Made by a program: the position numbers and the translations under genes. Under the pieces are notes generated by a model that did no database searches, was not told the origin of the DNA, and worked only from the letters and a program-made list of their open reading frames with translations. From Hominisplanchenecus murintestinalis (GTDB taxonomy: Bacteria; Bacillota; Clostridia; Lachnospirales; Lachnospiraceae): a stretch of 64,000 bases of DNA. Shown in pieces: positions 19,083 through 26,999 of this stretch; positions within the stretch are counted from its first letter, which is position 1, and the number at the start of each line of letters is the position of its first letter. The stretch lies in the NCBI GenBank assembly GCA_004793585.1, contig SRZB01000020.1, positions 1-64,000 on the forward strand, given 5' to 3'.

Positions 19083-19310
19083 CCGTCGAATGATAAGCCA
19101 AACGTAAAAGAGAAGTAAAAAAATTGAAAAACAGGTTGATTATTTCGGCAGAATCTATATATACTGTAGGCAGGAATAGATGTTTGCCACTTGCTATTAC
19201 AGGTGGGATATAAAAGGTATACACTGCACGAGCGATGCATACCTGGCAGAAGAACTGGAGACAGAAATACCTTGCAAAGCGCTAAGAACCCCTTCTTTTT
19301 TATCGTATTG

Positions 19311-19354
19311 ATAGAAGTCCCGATGTTTTTTTGAAAGAACGTAGGGACTTCTAT
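19311..19354. terminator. Hairpin terminator between convergent Ig-like genes
   Basis: ATAGAAGTCCC (19311-19321) and GGGACTTCTAT (19344-19354) form a perfect 11-bp stem followed by TTTAAT. The remainder of 19083-19407 shows no coding potential I can support. Confidence 0.6.
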
Positions 19355-19407
19355 TTTAATGGTATGTATTGGTCTTAGTTACTGATGAATTATTTTTATT
19401 ATAAGAT

Positions 19408-20045
19408 TTATTTCACGGTTTCACCTTCAAAATGGAAATAATCAATCATAGCTTCATCCTGCCTGTTTATGCGGAGGGCAGTGACAGAGTCAGGACGATA
19501 CCAGGTGACTTTTGGATAATCATTAGATTTATCATGTTTCAATTGAACTTTTACAGTGCATTGCAGTTTTCCCAGGGCGTCAAATTGCGTGTTGGCAGAT
19601 ATGATTTGCAAAGGAAGAGCTTCAGAAAAAAATAGAACAAGGCTTTCTTTTGTAAAGTTCATATTTTTATATTCTGCAAGGAAACCTTCTGTTTTTTTGG
19701 ACGCTTTTTAACGATTATACGAATAGCAGATTTGACGGAGGGATTCTGCCTGGAGACAGCGGTAATCATAGTTTTACCTGGTTTTTTCGCAGTAGCTTTT
19801 CCGTTTCCTGATACAGAAGCTATCTTTGGCTTTTTGGATTTCCAGGTGACTTTTGGGGAAGCTTTTGCAGGCCGTACCTTTTCAACCCAAAGATTTTTTG
19901 ATTCGCCTACGTATAGCAGAATTTCTTTGCGGCTGAGAAACAGTTTTTTCGGTATGCTTTTTGATTTGGCGGCTGCGGGCAAGGTAAAAACTGCCAGAAA
20001 AAAGCACAGTGTACAGAGCAAGAGTGTAAGTTTTTTCGTTTTCAT
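19408..20045 (-). pseudogene. Ig-like secreted protein, member 3, broken by internal deletion and frameshift
   Basis: The 5' part codes for a signal peptide (MKTKKLTLLLCTLCFFLAVFTLPAAA) and the Ig-like domain up to KKRPKKQ, then runs off frame to a stop. A different frame, joined at about 19680, continues TEGFLAEYKNMNFTKESLVLFF ... ALRINRQDEAMIDYFHF, matching the C-terminal domain of the other members. Compared with member 4, about 60 residues between the domains are missing and the join is out of frame. The ribosome site AAAGGAGAAG before ATG 20045 is intact, so a truncated Ig-only protein of 128 residues may still be secreted. Confidence 0.8.
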
Positions 20046-20142
20046 AGGCTTCTCCTTTATGGCATGGACGGAATTTTAAGCATTTCTTGAGTGAAAGCAG
20101 AGATTTCCGTCCATGAGTTTGTTTTGGATAGTATATGATTAG

Positions 20143-20913
20143 CTAAAACAAATTAATCTGAAAGTAATCAATCATGGCTTCATCCTTTCGGCTTATTTTA
20201 AGCGCGATCTTATAATCAGGTATATAGGTTAAATAATATGTGCCGTCAGGAGGAGAGCCATAACTATGAAGTCGCACTTTTAAAAGGCATTGCAATTTTC
20301 CGGAAGCGTCCAGCTTTGTGGAACAAGACAAGACCTCTCCACTGCCAATCTTTGTATCGAGCACGATTAAGCTGTTTTTTTTGAAATCCATATTTTTATA
20401 ATTCTCAAAGTCTTTATCTAGATGGTAGTTGATGAAGAGTTCATCAAAATCTTCTTTGCTCCGGATAATTATGGGTTCTCCATAGCGCCACCCAGCCTGT
20501 GAGGGGAGTCTTATGGAGTCAGAAAAAAAGTTTGCCTGAAATGCACAGTCTTTTTCCTGTTTTTTTGGACGTTTTTTAATCGTTACTTTTACCAGGGCTT
20601 TTACTTTGGGATTTTTCTTTGCAGCCGCAGTAATAACGGTTTTTCCTGCTTTCTTTGCAGTAACTTTTCCATTTTTGGAGACAAAAGCTATTTTTGGGGT
20701 TTTGGATTTCCAGGTGACTTTTTGGGAAGCTTTTGCAGGACGTACTTTTTCAACCCAAAGATTTTTTGATTCGCCCACGTATAGCAGAATTTCTTTGCGG
20801 CTGAGAAACAGTTTTTTCGGTATGTTTTTTGACTTTGCGGCTGCGGGAAGAGTGAAAGCTGCAAAGAGAAAGCACAATGTACAGAATAGAAATGTAAATT
20901 TTTTTGTTCTCAT
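20143..20913 (-). CDS. Secreted Ig-like protein, member 4 (intact reverse-strand copy)
   Basis: Protein of 256 residues: signal peptide MRTKKFTFLFCTLCFLFAAFTLPAAA, Ig-like domain (KKLFLSRKEILLYVGESKNLWVEKV), then a C-terminal domain with PIIIRSKEDFDELF, KNMDFKKNSLIVL, ASGKLQCLLKVRL and ALKISRKDEAMIDYFQI. This is the clearest example in the window of the PrcB_C-like pattern; the assignment is inference. GAGAGGAGC precedes the ATG. It lies head to tail with pseudogene member 3 and just downstream of a protease remnant, so the order protease-Ig-Ig is mirrored on this strand. Confidence 0.75.
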   Translation of the reverse strand: MRTKKFTFLFCTLCFLFAAFTLPAAAKSKNIPKKLFLSRKEILLYVGESKNLWVEKVRPAKASQKVTWKSKTPKIAFVSKNGKVTAKKAGKTVITAAAKKNPKVKALVKVTIKKRPKKQEKDCAFQANFFSDSIRLPSQAGWRYGEPIIIRSKEDFDELFINYHLDKDFENYKNMDFKKNSLIVLDTKIGSGEVLSCSTKLDASGKLQCLLKVRLHSYGSPPDGTYYLTYIPDYKIALKISRKDEAMIDYFQINLF

Positions 20914-20933
20914 AGAAAGCTCCTCTCTAAATA

Positions 20934-21140
20934 TTATTTTGCTTTTTTTGACACGATGCTTGTTAAATTTGAAAGCACTTTTTTGCCGTTAACTGTACGG
21001 TATGCCCGCATTCGGTAGTAATAGGTCTTTCCGGCAGTTACAGAAGTGTCTGCAAAGGAAAGAGTGGCCGCATAGCCAATATTCCCCAATAGCAGAGAGA
21101 ATCCCAGAACGGCGGCGTATAATGCTCTCATCTTTTTCAT
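20934..21140 (-). pseudogene. S8 protease remnant: signal peptide fused to the last Fn3 strands
   Basis: The 68-codon frame reads MKKMRALYAAVLGFSLLLGNIGYAA and then directly TLSFADTSVTAGKTYYYRMRAYRTVNGKKVLSNLTSIVSKKAK. The second part matches the extreme C-terminus of the protease (DTTVKAGKTYYYKVRAY ... GIVGKKAK) and the first part resembles its signal peptide (GNVSYAAEE). About 740 residues, including the whole catalytic domain, are gone, and the fusion is in frame. A GGAGAAA ribosome site is kept, so a small secreted peptide may still be made. Confidence 0.75.
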
Positions 21141-21428
21141 ATAAAATTTCTCCTTTACATGGTGCAGGGTGAAATGGTTCCTAAAAAGCTTTTATCACAC
21201 CCCTTCCTAAAAGTAAAAATTAAATTAATTTGCCTTAAAACAAGAATACAATTATTAAAAACATATGTCAATGGTGGTAAAATAAATTTAAGGATTCTTA
21301 AGGAATTGAAGATACATTTTACGCAGCGCATTTATATTTGCGGAAAAATATCGAAAAAGAAAAAATCTGCAAATCATATGGACAGGCGCATATTTTTCAT
21401 GGACAAGTCATAGGATAAATGAAAAAGG

Positions 21429-22343
21429 GTGCGTGTGTTTATGTGGAGAAGTGTTCAAAGGCTGACTGCCGCGCTGGTGATTGTCTTTCTGGTGCCTTAT
21501 GTGATTGTGACGCTTGGTTCGAAGGAGGAGCAGGAAGCGTATGCGCTGCAGAGGGCCTCGGAAAATTTTATTTCTATTCATACAAGGGACGGAATCCGGG
21601 AGATTGGGTTTGAGGACTATGTGTGTGGAGTGGCGGCGCGGGAGCTGGGGGAGAACTGCGGAGTAGAGGCGGCGAAGGCGCAGATGGTAGTGGTGCGGAC
21701 GAACCTTAAGAAATTTCAGGAGGACAACCCCGGAACACTGTTGTCGGAGGAGTATATGACGCTGGAGGATATGGAGGAAAAAGGGATTTTGGAGGAGATG
21801 CTGCGGGCGGTGGAAGAGACAAACGGGCAGGTTCTTACTTTTGAGAATAAGCTGATTCGGGTTCCGTTCCATGCGGTAAGCAGCGGGAGGACACGCTCAG
21901 GTGAGGATGCGGGACTTGCGGCGGAATATCCCTGGCTGACGGCTGTGGAGAGCCGCCAGGATGTGGAATCGGAGTGGTATCTTTCGGTGACGCTGCTGGA
22001 ACCGGAAGCCCTGCGGACATGCATTGACGAGGGATGTCCCGGGGCGTTGACAGAGGGGGCGCTGCTGGATCAGATAGAGATTTTATCCAGGGATGAGAGC
22101 GGCTATGTGACAGCCATGCGGGTGGGAGGGCAGAAGATTACCGGAGAAAAGTTCCGCAGCCTTCTTGGGCTGTCGTCGAGCTGCTTTTATATAGAAGAAA
22201 ATGAGGGGAAAATCAGGATTACAACAAAAGGGCTTGGGCACGGGCTGGGGATGAGCCTGTATGGCGCTGTGCGTATGGCGGAGGCGGGGTCAGATTACCG
22301 GGAAATTCTTCAGTATTATTTTGAAAAGTGTATAATTGCATAG
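21429..22343 (+). CDS. spoIID: Stage II sporulation protein D homologue (peptidoglycan lytic transglycosylase)
   Basis: Acts in forespore engulfment by cleaving septal peptidoglycan together with SpoIIM/SpoIIP. The 304 residues contain one N-terminal membrane anchor (RLTAALVIVFLVPYVIVTL) and a SpoIID domain: FEDYVCGVAARELGENCGVEAAKAQ with the conserved Glu, HAVSSGRTRSGED, and the C-terminal KGLGHGLGMSLYGAVRMA signature. The start could be GTG 21429 or ATG 21441 (MWRSVQRLT); the ribosome site is weak for both. A spoIIQ-like gene follows 100 bp downstream, as in other spore formers. This is direct evidence for sporulation ability. Confidence 0.92.
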   Translation: MRVFMWRSVQRLTAALVIVFLVPYVIVTLGSKEEQEAYALQRASENFISIHTRDGIREIGFEDYVCGVAARELGENCGVEAAKAQMVVVRTNLKKFQEDNPGTLLSEEYMTLEDMEEKGILEEMLRAVEETNGQVLTFENKLIRVPFHAVSSGRTRSGEDAGLAAEYPWLTAVESRQDVESEWYLSVTLLEPEALRTCIDEGCPGALTEGALLDQIEILSRDESGYVTAMRVGGQKITGEKFRSLLGLSSSCFYIEENEGKIRITTKGLGHGLGMSLYGAVRMAEAGSDYREILQYYFEKCIIA

Positions 22344-22443
22344 GTTTTGGAAATGCTATGATTAGGCGTAGCTGTTGGTGCAGCAGGAGGGAAATACCCG
22401 CTGTTCCGAAGGAGTACGTAGATTATAGTATGAGGTGAAGATT

Positions 22444-23241
22444 ATGCAGAATAAGAAAGGAAAAGGATTTACGACGAAAAAGGGAGCTATGGTAATCTTG
22501 AGTCTCTGCCTGGTAGGGGGCGCGGCATTTACTACTTATTACACAATTGACCGTGCGGATAAGGCAAAGGAAGAGAAGCAGCGTCTTATGGATCTGAATG
22601 CGGAGATACGGGAAGAGGCCCGCGCAGAGGCTGAGAAGGAGAAAGCTTCCGAGGCACAGAAGGCAAATGCGGCAGATGCGAAAGCAGACCTTCCTCTGGC
22701 AAACGAGATGGATGTAGACCCTGCCACGCTGGTAAAAGAGGAAGAGACGGAACCGGTTACGGAGATGGAGACAGAAGAGGCGGTGGATGTTTCCTCTGCA
22801 AATATTCAGCCTACGGTGGCATTTGACGACTCGATACCGCTTACCTGGCCGGTGGCAGGAAACGTGCTTCTGGACTACAGCATGGATTCGACGGTTTATT
22901 TCCCGACACTAGATCAGTATAAGTACAATCCGGCGCTGATTATCGGTGCAGAAACAGGTGGTCAGGTAGTAGCTGCCGCAAGGGGAATCGTAGAATCTGT
23001 TGATGTAAATGAAGAGACAGGCACGACCCTCACCCTTGATTTGGGAAATGAGTATGAGCTGGTGTACGGGCAGCTGAAGGAAGTGACGGCGGAAGTCGGC
23101 GAAGTGGTAGAGACAGGCCAGCTTCTGGGCTATGTGAGCGAGCCTACCAAATACTACTGTGAAGAGGGCAGCAACCTTTACTTTGAGATGAAGAAGGATG
23201 GAGTTCCGGTAGACCCGTTCCTGTATCTGGACGGAGAATAG
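22444..23241 (+). CDS. SpoIIQ-like M23-fold protein with degenerate zinc site
   Basis: Protein of 265 residues: N-terminal membrane segment (GAMVILSLCLVGGAAFTTYYTI), an Ala/Glu-rich coiled linker (40-95), and a C-terminal LytM/M23 domain (about 140-265) colinear with SpoIIQ. The usual HxxxD motif reads ALIIGAE and the usual HxHFE reads NLYFEMK, so the zinc ligands appear lost. A structural role in the SpoIIQ-SpoIIIAH channel, rather than hydrolysis, is inferred. The ATG at 22444 sits 6 nt after GAGGTG. It lies downstream of spoIID; the stretch between them may hold a sporulation-sigma promoter that I cannot define. Confidence 0.8.
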   Translation: MQNKKGKGFTTKKGAMVILSLCLVGGAAFTTYYTIDRADKAKEEKQRLMDLNAEIREEARAEAEKEKASEAQKANAADAKADLPLANEMDVDPATLVKEEETEPVTEMETEEAVDVSSANIQPTVAFDDSIPLTWPVAGNVLLDYSMDSTVYFPTLDQYKYNPALIIGAETGGQVVAAARGIVESVDVNEETGTTLTLDLGNEYELVYGQLKEVTAEVGEVVETGQLLGYVSEPTKYYCEEGSNLYFEMKKDGVPVDPFLYLDGE

Positions 23242-23258
23242 AGGTAAGTCAAAGCCCC

Positions 23259-23290
23259 GCCCCTTTTCTGATAAATAAAAGAAAAGGGGC
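23259..23290 (+). terminator. Terminator after spoIIQ-like gene
   Basis: GCCCCTTTTCT (23259-23269) pairs perfectly with AGAAAAGGGGC (23280-23290), an 11-bp stem; GTTGTTT follows. Confidence 0.75.
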
Positions 23291-23308
23291 GTTGTTTAAA
23301 GAAATACG

Positions 23309-23338
23309 TTGCCAAATGCAATCCTGATTTTATATAAT
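23309..23338 (+). promoter_or_regulatory. Putative promoter of the papain-type protease gene
   Basis: TTGCCA (23309-23314), an 18-bp spacer and TATAAT (23333-23338), 50 bp before the ATG. A short inverted repeat, AATCCTG/CAGGATT, encloses the -10 and is followed by T6, so an attenuator-like structure is possible. Confidence 0.5.
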
Positions 23339-23388
23339 GAAAGCAGGATTTTTTGTTGTATTTGAAATGAGAGAAAGGAGCTTCTATC

Positions 23389-26300
23389 ATGACTGGAAAA
23401 CAAAAGTTTCGTATGGGATGCTGGTTTCTGGCGCTGTGGATGTTTGGTTCTGCAATTATGCTTCCTTTTGGCATGGAGCCGGTTTGTGCGGCAGAAGAGG
23501 TGCAGAGAACAGATTGGAGCGAAGGAGTAGTGGGTAAACCGGATGCTTTGGCGCCCCAGACCCTTTTAGAGTTACAAAATTCTCTGCCGTCTGAAGTGGC
23601 GAAGCTTCCCCGGTATGACAGCCGGAATTATGGCATCGTTCCGCCCGTCAAAGACCAGGGTGGATCGAATATCTGCTGGTGTTACGCCGGGATTACGGCT
23701 TCTGAAATTTCCATACATAGAACAGGCATAGATCCAAATGCCAACATCAATACTTTACGTCTCTCACCGGAATTGCTGGCGCAGGTTCGGCATCAGAGGG
23801 GGGCAGATCCGCTGAACAATACGAAAGGGGAGAATACGAATCAGGACTGGTATAGCTCTCCGGGAAATACTGCTTATACGCCTGCGCTGTTTGCGCAGTG
23901 GTGGGCGCCTGTGCCCGTTGGCGGAAATGCTAATACAGCGTATGAAAACTGTGCGTATCGGCTGGAATCTGCACTGCATTTGTATTCAAGCGGCGCAACG
24001 GCTTCCATTTTAAGAGAACGCATGAAAAAGGCCATTGCGGCATATGGCGCAGTCACCGGTTCTTACAATAACGTCCGTGAGACGTATTTTTATAATCCGA
24101 AAAACGAACCTGGCACGGGATCGTATCCTCATGCCTGTACGATTATTGGCTGGGATGATACGATACCTGCCGAAAAATTTTCTCCGGGAGGCGCGTCTCA
24201 AAATGGCGGATGGCTTGTCAAAAACAGCTACGACTCCCTTCCTTATTTTTGGCTTTCTTATGACTGCAGCATTTCAAATGCCACATGGGCATTCAGTTAT
24301 CTTCCCAAAGACGCGTATGATTATAACTATTTCTATGATGCAAGCGCGGAAGATTTTGGGATGAGCTATTCTATGAATGTGACAAGCGGCGCAAATGTGT
24401 TTGAAGCAAAAAAAGGCTCTGAAAACGGGACGGAATGGCTCAAAGCAGTCAACGTGGCGTTCTTGGGGGAAAATGTGACGTGTCATGTAAAAGTGTATAC
24501 CAATCTTACAGATATCAGCCAGCCGGATAGCGGCACACTGTCCGCCGAAAAAACGACGGATGTTCTGGAGCGCCCCGGATATTACACGGTTCATTTAGAC
24601 CAGCCGGTAGCGCTGACGAAAGGCAGTTCTTTTGCAGTGGTGGCAACGGTGTCAAATGCAGGAAATACGGCACGCCTTCGTTTGTCGCTGGACAAGGGTA
24701 AAAGTTATAAAATGTCCAGTTATGGCACATGGGGAAGCCTCAATCAGACGCCGCGCATTAAGGCTTATACAAAAGCAGGCTCGGATATGCCTGTCGATCC
24801 TCCTGCGGCGGAGGAAACGCCTGCCGTTGCGATTGATTATGCAGAAGAGACGTTGACAAACTTCATCCGTGGCGGAGTATACGTTATCAATGGAGAAGAG
24901 TATGTCATGGCAGATAAAACGACATTGCCAATCTTGCCGAAGTGGATGGGAGGTGCGGTCTCCATTGTAAAGAAAGGAAGCGGTGCGGCAATAAACAGCG
25001 AGCCGCAGACGCTGGAAGTTCCGGGCCGTCCAAAGGCTCTGTCCGGTTTGCGGGGAGAAAGCGGCGGAAGCGGGGAGGACAGTGGAAAAATAACGGGGCT
25101 GACGCCAAATGGCACATATCAGATATCACAGGGAGAGACGTCTGCATGGACAGACAAAACGGCAAACGCTAATGGAGAAATGACCGGTTTGGCTTACGGT
25201 GTATACAAGGTGCGGATCAAGGCGGGCAGTGGAAATTTTGCAGGAGAAGCGGCAGCAGTCACCATTCGCAGACCGGCTCATCTGACGGTCGCGGCTCCAG
25301 TGTTTCATCCGACCGTGTATGGAGAAAGATATGCGGAAAAAGTTATTTCCCTGTTCAATCAGGGAGACAGTGACATAACAATAGAAAGGATGTCGCTGGA
25401 AGGAGAAGGAGCGGATTATTTTACGCTCAATCAGACAGGAAGCGCGATTGTTTTGGCAAATGGAGAAAACGCCGGGTATACCATTTGTCCCTGCGCAAAT
25501 GCAGACGTGGGAACGTATACGGCAGAGCTTGTCGTAACTTATGACGGAGGGAAACGGGCGTCCGCTCAAGTTGGCTTTACAGTTTCCGCCGCGCCGCAGA
25601 ATGCGCCTATGCCTCCGGCTGAGAAAGAGAAAACAGAGGGCAGCATAACCTTAGAAAGAATCGAAGACAATGCAAACGGCGCAAAGGCGCAGTATAGCAA
25701 AAACGGAGGAAGCACATGGCAGGACAGCCCTGTTTTTTCGGGACTGATGCCAAATACAACATATGCGTTTGCGGCCCGCTATAGCGGAACAAAAAACTAT
25801 ATGCCCTCGCCCGCCAGCGCCGTGACAGAGATTACAACGGTGAAAAAAGATTTGCCGGAGGGGAATAACCCGCCGGAAGGAAATAGACCGCCGGAAGGAA
25901 ATAGACCGCCGGAAGGAAATAGACCGCCGGAAGGAAATAATCCTCCGGAGACAAATAATCCGCCGGCAGATATCGTTTCCCCTGACACGCCGACAAAAGA
26001 AGAATTGGAAGAAAGATTTTTCCTTACAGCCATCCATAAAGATAAAAATTATTGTTACAAAGTGTTAAACATCAAAAGAAAAGAAGCGGAGGTGATAGGG
26101 GCCAAAAATCCCAAAAGCAAAAAGATTCAGATTCCGGATCAAGTAAAAATCAACGGCGTCAGCTACAAGGTGATATCGGTGGCAAAATCCGCTTTTTCCA
26201 ACAATAAGAAAGCGGTTTCGGCAACGGTTGGGAAAAATGTAAAGAAAATTGGGAAAGATGCGTTTCGGGGATGCAAAAAACTAAAAAAGATTTTCATTAA

Positions 26301-26448
26301 AACCAAAAAGCTAAAAAGAGTCGGTAAAAACGCATTTCGCGGAATTGCAAGGAGCGCGCAGATAAAAGTCCCCAAAAAGAAGTATGTTGTTTACCGAAAG
26401 ATGCTAGCGAAAAAAGGACAAAGAAGTACGGTAAAAATCAGATATTAA
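23389..26448 (+). CDS. Secreted papain-like (C1A) cysteine protease with Ig-like and LRR_5 tail domains
   Basis: Protein of 1019 residues. Signal peptide to about 35 (ending CAAEE). The C1A domain at about 75-310 has the oxyanion Gln in VKDQGGSN, Cys96 (NICWCYA), His248 (SYPHACT) and Asn279 (LVKNSYDS), so the catalytic set is intact. Next comes a lectin-like beta domain at about 320-465 (YNYFYDASAEDFG, YTVHLDQPVALTKGSSFAV), then Ig/Fn-like segments. A proline-rich linker has repeated PPEGNR units. The final 120 or so residues form a lysine-rich LRR_5/BspA-type module (VKKIGKDAFRGCKKLKKI). The tail matches those of the BspA-like and DGR target proteins here. GAAAGGAGC precedes the ATG. Surface-associated proteolysis is likely. 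Confidence 0.88.
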   Translation: MTGKQKFRMGCWFLALWMFGSAIMLPFGMEPVCAAEEVQRTDWSEGVVGKPDALAPQTLLELQNSLPSEVAKLPRYDSRNYGIVPPVKDQGGSNICWCYAGITASEISIHRTGIDPNANINTLRLSPELLAQVRHQRGADPLNNTKGENTNQDWYSSPGNTAYTPALFAQWWAPVPVGGNANTAYENCAYRLESALHLYSSGATASILRERMKKAIAAYGAVTGSYNNVRETYFYNPKNEPGTGSYPHACTIIGWDDTIPAEKFSPGGASQNGGWLVKNSYDSLPYFWLSYDCSISNATWAFSYLPKDAYDYNYFYDASAEDFGMSYSMNVTSGANVFEAKKGSENGTEWLKAVNVAFLGENVTCHVKVYTNLTDISQPDSGTLSAEKTTDVLERPGYYTVHLDQPVALTKGSSFAVVATVSNAGNTARLRLSLDKGKSYKMSSYGTWGSLNQTPRIKAYTKAGSDMPVDPPAAEETPAVAIDYAEETLTNFIRGGVYVINGEEYVMADKTTLPILPKWMGGAVSIVKKGSGAAINSEPQTLEVPGRPKALSGLRGESGGSGEDSGKITGLTPNGTYQISQGETSAWTDKTANANGEMTGLAYGVYKVRIKAGSGNFAGEAAAVTIRRPAHLTVAAPVFHPTVYGERYAEKVISLFNQGDSDITIERMSLEGEGADYFTLNQTGSAIVLANGENAGYTICPCANADVGTYTAELVVTYDGGKRASAQVGFTVSAAPQNAPMPPAEKEKTEGSITLERIEDNANGAKAQYSKNGGSTWQDSPVFSGLMPNTTYAFAARYSGTKNYMPSPASAVTEITTVKKDLPEGNNPPEGNRPPEGNRPPEGNRPPEGNNPPETNNPPADIVSPDTPTKEELEERFFLTAIHKDKNYCYKVLNIKRKEAEVIGAKNPKSKKIQIPDQVKINGVSYKVISVAKSAFSNNKKAVSATVGKNVKKIGKDAFRGCKKLKKIFIKTKKLKRVGKNAFRGIARSAQIKVPKKKYVVYRKMLAKKGQRSTVKIRY
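25869..25960 (+). repeat. 18-nt in-frame tandem repeat coding PPEGNR/N
   Basis: The unit CCGCCGGAAGGAAATAGA is repeated about five times with small changes, giving PPEGNN-PPEGNR-PPEGNR-PPEGNR-PPEGNN. It forms a flexible linker between the Ig-like part and the LRR_5 tail. Copy number probably varies by slippage. Confidence 0.85.
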
Positions 26449-26464
26449 TGAGGGAAAGTAAAGT

Positions 26465-26492
26465 TTGACAAACTATGGGATATTGCTAATAT
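26465..26492 (+). promoter_or_regulatory. Putative promoter before the GIY-YIG gene
   Basis: TTGACA (26465-26470), 16 bp, TAATAT (26487-26492). A 9-bp perfect hairpin, AGCGCATAC/GTATGCGCT (26699-26707/26715-26723), follows 25 bp before the next ATG. The gap 26449-26747 shows nothing else convincing. Confidence 0.4.
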
Positions 26493-26747
26493 CGGCGGCC
26501 CTCCCTCGGACATACACAAAAGCGAAAAAATGTAGTATACTATTAGTGAAAGACAAGGAAAATCCGCAATCGTTTTTTATACACTGCCTGCGGGCGAATA
26601 GAAATGGGAGCTGCCCAAAAGCCCTGGGGCTAGCGGCGGCAGAAGGATGTTTCCTGATGGGTAAAATACAGGTTTTATCGATTGCTTTTCATAAATTTAG
26701 CGCATACACGCGGGGTATGCGCTTTACATAACAGAGGTGCGCGGAAG

Positions 26748-26999
26748 ATGAATTATACTTATATCGTAAGATGCTGTGACAACACACTTTATACGGGCTG
26801 GACGACAGACCTGGACAGGCGTATGGAAGCGCACAACAGCGGAAAAGGAGCCAAATACACCCGGAGCCGCAGGCCGGTGGAGCTAATCTATGCGGAACGC
26901 TTTGATACAAAGCAGGAGGCGATGCGCCGGGAATGGGAAATTAAGCAGCTTTCCAGAGAAGAAAAGCTTCGTCTGGCAGGGAAACAGCCCCCTGGATAG
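26748..26999 (+). CDS. GIY-YIG domain protein (UPF0213/YhbQ type)
   Basis: Protein of 83 residues that is only a GIY-YIG nuclease fold: [17 protein letters not shown] (Y-x-V ... Y-T-G), then R26-like [23 protein letters not shown] and the C-terminal [16 protein letters not shown] helix. The metal-binding Glu is in MRREWEIK. Small stand-alone members are widespread and of uncertain role, perhaps acting on damaged or branched DNA. The ATG at 26748 follows GAGGTG; upstream in-frame codons lack a site. A terminator follows at once. Confidence 0.85.
   Translation: MNYTYIVRCCDNTLYTGWTTDLDRRMEAHNSGKGAKYTRSRRPVELIYAERFDTKQEAMRREWEIKQLSREEKLRLAGKQPPG

Noticed and set aside
25869..25960. Short regular repeats that might suggest a CRISPR array
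   Set aside because: In-frame 18-nt PPEGNR-coding units with no spacers; a protein linker.
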